Of a DNA stretch of 18,482 bases, positions 15,184 to 18,482 are shown piece after piece. Source of the DNA: Candidatus Gastranaerophilales bacterium (GTDB taxonomy: Bacteria > Cyanobacteriota > Vampirovibrionia > Gastranaerophilales > Gastranaerophilaceae); contig CALUVK010000014.1 of assembly GCA_944324205.1 (NCBI GenBank), forward strand, positions 1-18,482, read 5' to 3'. The notes beneath the pieces are model-generated. The model made no database searches, was not told where the DNA came from, and saw only the letters and a program-made list of their open reading frames with translations. The stretch's first letter is position 1; every line of letters begins with the position of its first letter. The position numbers were made by a program, and so were the translations under genes.

Positions 15184-15734
15184 GAATGATTTTATTTGAT
15201 ACTAAATATCTTCAATTAAAAAGTACACCGTCTAAGTCCGGTAAAGAGTGGGTTTATGCTCATCGTCCAAATGCTAAAGACGTTGTAATAATTCTTCCGT
15301 TGATTAACAACGAAAAAATATTGTTTCTAAAAGAAGAGCGTCCGCCTTTACAGGCAGAAGGAATTGCAAAGTTTTGCCTGGGATTTCCGGCTGGACTTGT
15401 CGGAGATGAAAGAAAAGGTGAAACAATTGAAGATGCTATTAAAGCGGAACTTATGGAAGAGGCCGGGCTTGAGGCTGATACGATAAAGATTATGACAAGA
15501 AAAACGGCAAGTTCTGCCGGTTGTGTTTCTGAAACAATAACTATTGCAATTGCTTATATAAATAATTATGAGTTAAAGTCAACTCCGGTAAATGACGGCG
15601 GTGTTATTGTTGATAGAATTCTTATAAAGAGAAAAGAAGTATATGCCTGGCTTAAAGAGCAGGAGAAAGAGGGGATTGCACTTACTGCCTCTACTCTTGC
15701 CGCTTTATATTTTTTAGATGAGGAGGAAAGATGA
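15180..15734 (+). CDS. Nudix hydrolase, ADP-ribose pyrophosphatase-like
   Basis: This cytoplasmic Nudix-fold hydrolase has 184 residues. The Nudix box spans residues 75-97 (G75, E81, E90, L91, E93, E94, G96). The usual arginine of RExxEE is Ala89. The metal-binding glutamates are kept, so hydrolysis of a nucleoside diphosphate linked to another moiety is plausible. The downstream SSAGCVSETITIAIAY resembles the SPG-x-SDE loop of ADP-ribose pyrophosphatases, making ADP-ribose or a similar sugar nucleotide the best guess. The ATG overlaps the kinase stop as ATGA. A second Met two codons later is equally possible. Its stop overlaps the aroH start in the same way. Substrate is not established. Confidence 0.85.
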   Translation: MRMILFDTKYLQLKSTPSKSGKEWVYAHRPNAKDVVIILPLINNEKILFLKEERPPLQAEGIAKFCLGFPAGLVGDERKGETIEDAIKAELMEEAGLEADTIKIMTRKTASSAGCVSETITIAIAYINNYELKSTPVNDGGVIVDRILIKRKEVYAWLKEQEKEGIALTASTLAALYFLDEEER

Positions 15735-16081
15735 TTTCAAGAGGTATAAGAGGAGCAATTACTGTTGAAGAAAATACACAGGAAGCTATCGGTGCTGCAA
15801 CAATTAGGCTTTTATCAGAAATCGTAAAGAAAAACAATATTGATACGGATATGATTTCACATGCAATTTTTACCTTAACAGAAGATTTGAATGCTGATTT
15901 CCCTGCAAAATATGCAAGAATAAACTTAAAGTGGAAAGATGTTCCTATGATGTGTTTTCATGAACTTGATGTTCCGGGAAGTCTCAGAATGTGTCTGCGT
16001 GTTCTTGTCGTTGTTAATTGCGGTGAGGGGTTTATACCGGAATTCATTTATCTTGAAGGAGCTTCGGGTTTAAGAAAATGA
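15731..16081 (+). CDS. aroH: AroH-type monofunctional chorismate mutase
   Basis: This enzyme turns chorismate into prephenate, the branch step to phenylalanine and tyrosine. The 116-residue protein belongs to the AroH trimeric beta-barrel class, not the helical AroQ class. Residue numbering matches the Bacillus subtilis enzyme exactly: R7 in RGIRGAITVE, C75 and E78 in MCFHELDVPG, and R90 in MCLRVLV. FPAKYAR at 57-63 is also typical. GAGGAGG stands just before the ATG, which overlaps the Nudix stop (ATGA), and its own stop overlaps the receiver gene (ATGA). No other aromatic amino-acid gene is nearby, so its place between kinase and receiver is odd. Confidence 0.95.
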   Translation: MISRGIRGAITVEENTQEAIGAATIRLLSEIVKKNNIDTDMISHAIFTLTEDLNADFPAKYARINLKWKDVPMMCFHELDVPGSLRMCLRVLVVVNCGEGFIPEFIYLEGASGLRK

Positions 16082-16464
16082 AAAGATTTTTGATAGTTGA
16101 TGATATAAAAGGCTGGCGCGATTATAATTCAAACATTATGCAGGAGCTTTTTCCGGCGGAAGAAATTGAGATTGATACAGCAGAATCCGCAGCACGTGCT
16201 TATGATTTTTTGCTTGAAGGGAAACCTTATTATGCGATAATAACAGACTTGCAGATGGAAGATGATTATGCCCCAAAATATGCAGGAGAATGGCTCGTTG
16301 AACAAATAAAAACATTTAGTAGTTATAATGATACAAAAGTTATAATGATTTCTGCTACATACAATATAAGACATATCGCGGAAACATTGGGGGTATATTG
16401 CATTCCGAAATCCACAGCATTGAAATGTCTATCTGCGTATGAAGAGATTCTAAAAAAAATATAA
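16078..16464 (+). CDS. Stand-alone response-regulator receiver protein
   Basis: This is a CheY-like single receiver domain of 128 residues with no output domain. The acidic pocket is D8-D9 (FLIVDDIKGW), the phosphoacceptor is D57 (IITDLQM), the switch residue is S92 (MISAT) and the conserved lysine is K111 (IPKST). After D57 the usual DLxMPxxxG loop is changed to DLQMEDDYAPKYAG: the proline is missing and the loop is longer. The start overlaps the aroH stop as ATGA, so it is the last gene of the kinase-Nudix-aroH-receiver operon. The co-operonic kinase is the likely phosphodonor. Without an output domain it must act by protein contact or phosphotransfer. No terminator is evident after it. Confidence 0.9.
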   Translation: MKRFLIVDDIKGWRDYNSNIMQELFPAEEIEIDTAESAARAYDFLLEGKPYYAIITDLQMEDDYAPKYAGEWLVEQIKTFSSYNDTKVIMISATYNIRHIAETLGVYCIPKSTALKCLSAYEEILKKI

Positions 16465-16526
16465 AAAGTTATAAAAACAAAAAATGGGATAGGAAAATAC
16501 ATTAATAACATTTTTTATGGTCGTTT

Positions 16527-16540
16527 TATACTATTAATAT
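16527..16540 (+). promoter_or_regulatory. Possible -10 region for the 97-residue gene
   Basis: TATACT (16527-16532) and TAATAT (16535-16540) are both -10-like, but neither has a convincing -35. The block lies 45-60 bases upstream of the small gene starting at 16586. Confidence 0.3.
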
Positions 16541-16585
16541 AGGTTGGAATTAAGAAAGAGACAGTTTAATAGTATGGAGGATGTT

Positions 16586-16879
16586 ATGACCAAATATCAC
16601 AACAATAAATTGCTGGATATTCACGAAAGAACATTTAATGAACTTTATTTTGCGGATACAATAGTCGAAATGACAAGGCAGTCTTGCAGAGAGAGAGAAT
16701 TTAACGGGCAGTATTACGGAATCCCTGCAGAGATGGTTGCAAAACTCAGCGCTGAGAGAAATCATTATATAAATATGCTGGATATGCTCTCTGAGAGAAT
16801 TACTAATATGAAGAATCTAAACTTGTCACTTGAGCAAGAAATTATGTTAGAGCAATACTCCAACAATAGCTGCAGATAG
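16586..16879 (+). CDS. Small uncharacterised helical protein, 97 residues
   Basis: I do not recognise this protein. It is charged, cytoplasmic and apparently all alpha-helical. Its second half (MVAKLSAERNHYINMLDMLSERITNM, quoted only as the pattern AKL-AER-INML-ML-ERI) has heptad-like leucine and methionine spacing that suggests a short coiled coil. Several starts are possible (TTG 16544, ATG 16574, ATG 16586). GGAGG at 16576-16580 with a five-base spacer selects 16586. The gene follows the receiver gene by 121 bases, so it may have its own promoter. Its last 33 bases overlap the 3' end of the nucleoside-transporter gene on the other strand. It could be a partner or adaptor for the receiver operon, but this is only positional. 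Confidence 0.6.
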   Translation: MTKYHNNKLLDIHERTFNELYFADTIVEMTRQSCREREFNGQYYGIPAEMVAKLSAERNHYINMLDMLSERITNMKNLNLSLEQEIMLEQYSNNSCR

Positions 16880-18115
16880 ATAACAGCTTAAAGTTCCACA
16901 GATGAGTGCTCTTAGTCCTAATCTAGCCAGATTTTTCTTCTGGTTCGGAGCAAGCTCTCCTATACCGCCGATTTGAATAGCAATAGAGCCGAAGTTACCG
17001 AAGCTGCAGAGCGCAAAACTTGCAAGCATAAAACTTTTAGGCGAAATTGATTGAGCAACATTGGTTAAATCTACATAAGCAACCATTTCATTAAGCACAA
17101 GTTTTGTTCCCATAAGTGCGCCTACTGTTGAAGCGTCTTGAAGCGGTACACCAATAATTAATGCGAATATAGCAAATATTTTACCCAAAATTAATTTCAA
17201 AGAAAGGTGGCTTAAGAATGCAAAATGAGAACAGCCCGGACAGAATTTGTAAAGAAATAGTCCGCTAAGCCCTAATACCCAGTCAATGAATGCAACAAGA
17301 GCAACAAGAGCTAAGATCATAGCTGTTACATTGATTGCAACTTTCATACCTTCAGATGCACCGTTTGAAATTGCTTCAAACACATTTGTAAAAGTTCTTC
17401 TTCTTGAAACTCTTATGTGGTCTCTGGTTTCCGGTTCTCCTGTTTCGGGATAAATAATTTTTGATAAAATCATTGCCCCGGGAGCTGCCATAATTGAAGA
17501 GGCTAATATATAATGTGCAGGAATACCCATACCTATATAGATAGGCATAATTGCTCCGGAAATGCAGGCCATGCTTCCTGACATAGAAGCTAGAAGCTCG
17601 GAGCGGGTAAGCTTTTCTAAATACGGTTTAATCATTATTTGGGCTAATATTTGACCAACAAAAGAGCTTGCAACATTTGAGAGAGCTTCCGCTCCTGATA
17701 CATGCATAATTTTATTCATTGCTTTACCTAAAGCTGCAACGACTCTCTGCATAATTCCGTAGTAATAAAGAATATTAACCAAAACCATCATAAATATGTT
17801 TGTACATATAAGCTGAACCGCGAAAATACTGCTTCCGGCACCAAACAGTTCGCTTAATTTTGCTTTTTGCAATAAGGGGCCAAATACAAACAATCCGCCT
17901 TCGGTAGCAAATTCGAGTATTTTTTGGATAAATAGCCCTATCATTAAAAAAAGCTTTTGCCCGAGCGGAACTTTAAAAATAAATACAGCAAACAGAATCT
18001 GCAGTATAAAACCCGTAATGATTGTTTTGTAATTAATAGCTTTTCTGTTATTTGACATCAGAAAAACAATTAAAAATATAACTGCAATACCTATTATACC
18101 GACAAATCTTTCCAT
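16847..18115 (-). CDS. Concentrative nucleoside transporter (CNT/NupC family)
   Basis: This inner-membrane, cation-coupled nucleoside importer has 422 residues, typical for bacterial CNTs. Family landmarks are FGPLL near 78-82, GAEALSNVASSFVGQ (141-155), GTKLVLNEMVAYVDL (336-350, E343), and CSFGNFGSIAIQIGGIGELAP (370-390, N374 and S377). Most CNTs have GQTEAP or GQSEN after the first motif, where the glutamate contacts the nucleoside. Here it reads GQILAQ (154-159), so two binding residues are replaced by hydrophobic ones. The transported compound may therefore differ. ATG 18115 has AGGAG five bases upstream. The 3' end overlaps the convergent 97-residue gene by 33 bases. Confidence 0.9.
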   Translation of the reverse strand: MERFVGIIGIAVIFLIVFLMSNNRKAINYKTIITGFILQILFAVFIFKVPLGQKLFLMIGLFIQKILEFATEGGLFVFGPLLQKAKLSELFGAGSSIFAVQLICTNIFMMVLVNILYYYGIMQRVVAALGKAMNKIMHVSGAEALSNVASSFVGQILAQIMIKPYLEKLTRSELLASMSGSMACISGAIMPIYIGMGIPAHYILASSIMAAPGAMILSKIIYPETGEPETRDHIRVSRRRTFTNVFEAISNGASEGMKVAINVTAMILALVALVAFIDWVLGLSGLFLYKFCPGCSHFAFLSHLSLKLILGKIFAIFALIIGVPLQDASTVGALMGTKLVLNEMVAYVDLTNVAQSISPKSFMLASFALCSFGNFGSIAIQIGGIGELAPNQKKNLARLGLRALICGTLSCYLSAAIVGVLL

Positions 18116-18149
18116 ATTGGCTCCTGCTCTTTTCTTTTTGAATATTTTA

Positions 18150-18158
18150 ATTATAACA
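18150..18158 (-). promoter_or_regulatory. Predicted extended -10 of the nucleoside transporter
   Basis: On the - strand the sequence reads TGTTATAAT, a perfect TGn extended -10 element, about 35 bases upstream of the start codon. No clear -35 is present. It suggests the transporter is transcribed separately from gcvPA upstream. Confidence 0.55.
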
Positions 18159-18206
18159 AAAAAGCAGTCTTTTTAATAAGCGGGCTTCAATATAATTTAC
18201 AAAAGT

Positions 18207-18482
18207 CTAAACTGCTTCAACGTAGTTTATAATCTCTTCTTCCGTATTCATCTCTGTAGTACAGACAAGAACATGGCGCTTATCAATCTTTATACCGCCT
18301 AAAATTCCTTGTTCTTTTAGGTTTGCTAAATATTTATCAGCATCGTCTATTTCAACTACAAACTCATTGAAGAAGTTTTCATTAAGTGTCTTTACCCCTT
18401 TTCCTTTTAGCATTCTTGAAAGAGCATGGGCAAGATTGGCGGAAATTACGCCTGTTTCTCTAAAACCTTTTTCTCCTAGCAG
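18207..18482 (-). CDS. gcvPA: Glycine dehydrogenase (decarboxylating) subunit 1, 3' end only
   Basis: This is the C-terminal 91 codons of the N-terminal-type subunit of split P-protein, the PLP enzyme that decarboxylates glycine in the glycine cleavage system. The frame is open to the window edge, so the rest lies to the right. The visible part reads LLGEKGFRETG, then NENFFNEFVVEI, then LKEQGILGGIKID and LVCTTEMNTEEEI. These match the conserved GcvPA C-terminal elements (LG-x-G-RE, FFNEFVV, GILGG, CTTE). Internal Met codons such as 18413 are not starts. In many bacteria gcvPB follows directly, but here the next gene is a nucleoside transporter, so gcvPB is elsewhere or precedes it. Confidence 0.9.
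   Translation of the reverse strand: MLGEKGFRETGVISANLAHALSRMLKGKGVKTLNENFFNEFVVEIDDADKYLANLKEQGILGGIKIDKRHVLVCTTEMNTEEEIINYVEAV

Noticed and set aside
16483..16518. AAAAAATG ... CATTTTTT inverted repeat after the receiver gene
   Set aside because: The arms are almost only A/T with a loop of about 20 bases; expected by chance in this composition.
18159..18174. Hairpin AAAAAG-CAGT-CTTTTT as a terminator between gcvPA and the transporter gene
   Set aside because: The stem has a single G-C pair, too weak for an intrinsic terminator; it also overlaps the predicted promoter region.

Overview
The window is AT-rich chromosomal DNA from a Gram-negative-type bacterium. Diderm character is inferred from an outer-membrane TolC-like channel with a signal peptide and an EmrA-type periplasmic adaptor. 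Apart from the two cut edge genes, every gene looks intact, spacing is tight, and no gene-free stretch exceeds 150 bases. I see no tRNA, rRNA, insertion sequence or CRISPR array. Low GC, a flagellar FliO, a nonulosonic-acid-type synthase and cyanobacterium-like housekeeping proteins would fit a gut Vampirovibrionia/Melainabacteria (Gastranaerophilales) genome. That taxonomic guess is inference and was not tested by a search.

Left part (1-3334, + strand): the 3' part of proS, then dnaB and an mntP-type manganese exporter. Next (3343-7861) is a drug-efflux locus. A TolC/NodT-family outer-membrane channel on the - strand is divergent from marR-emrA-emrB on the + strand. A perfect 22-bp inverted repeat sits in the gap between them, on the predicted marR -10 region. 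Together they would form a self-regulated tripartite pump spanning both membranes. Then (7918-9886) come two overlapping family-2 glycosyltransferases whose DNA is visibly more AT-rich than the neighbours; both have altered DXD motifs.

Middle part (9888-13740, - strand, listed in transcription order): a FliO-like flagellar export protein, a NeuB/NANS-family synthase without its usual C-terminal SAF domain, a KdsC-like HAD phosphatase, an unknown 57-residue protein behind a leader inverted repeat, an unknown 168-residue protein, and prmC. The synthase plus phosphatase suggest a phosphorylated route to a sialic-acid-like or KDN-like sugar.

Right part (13837-16464, + strand): four genes joined by ATGA stop/start overlaps: a membrane sensor histidine kinase, a Nudix hydrolase, an AroH-type chorismate mutase and a stand-alone receiver protein. 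A nearly symmetric pair of extended -10 elements lies between this operon and the fliO operon. A small unknown gene follows, then on the - strand a concentrative nucleoside transporter with altered binding-site residues, and at the right edge the 3' end of gcvPA.

The most interesting parts are the kinase-Nudix-chorismate mutase-receiver operon, the SAF-less synthase/phosphatase pair behind fliO, and the symmetric divergent promoter between those two operons.
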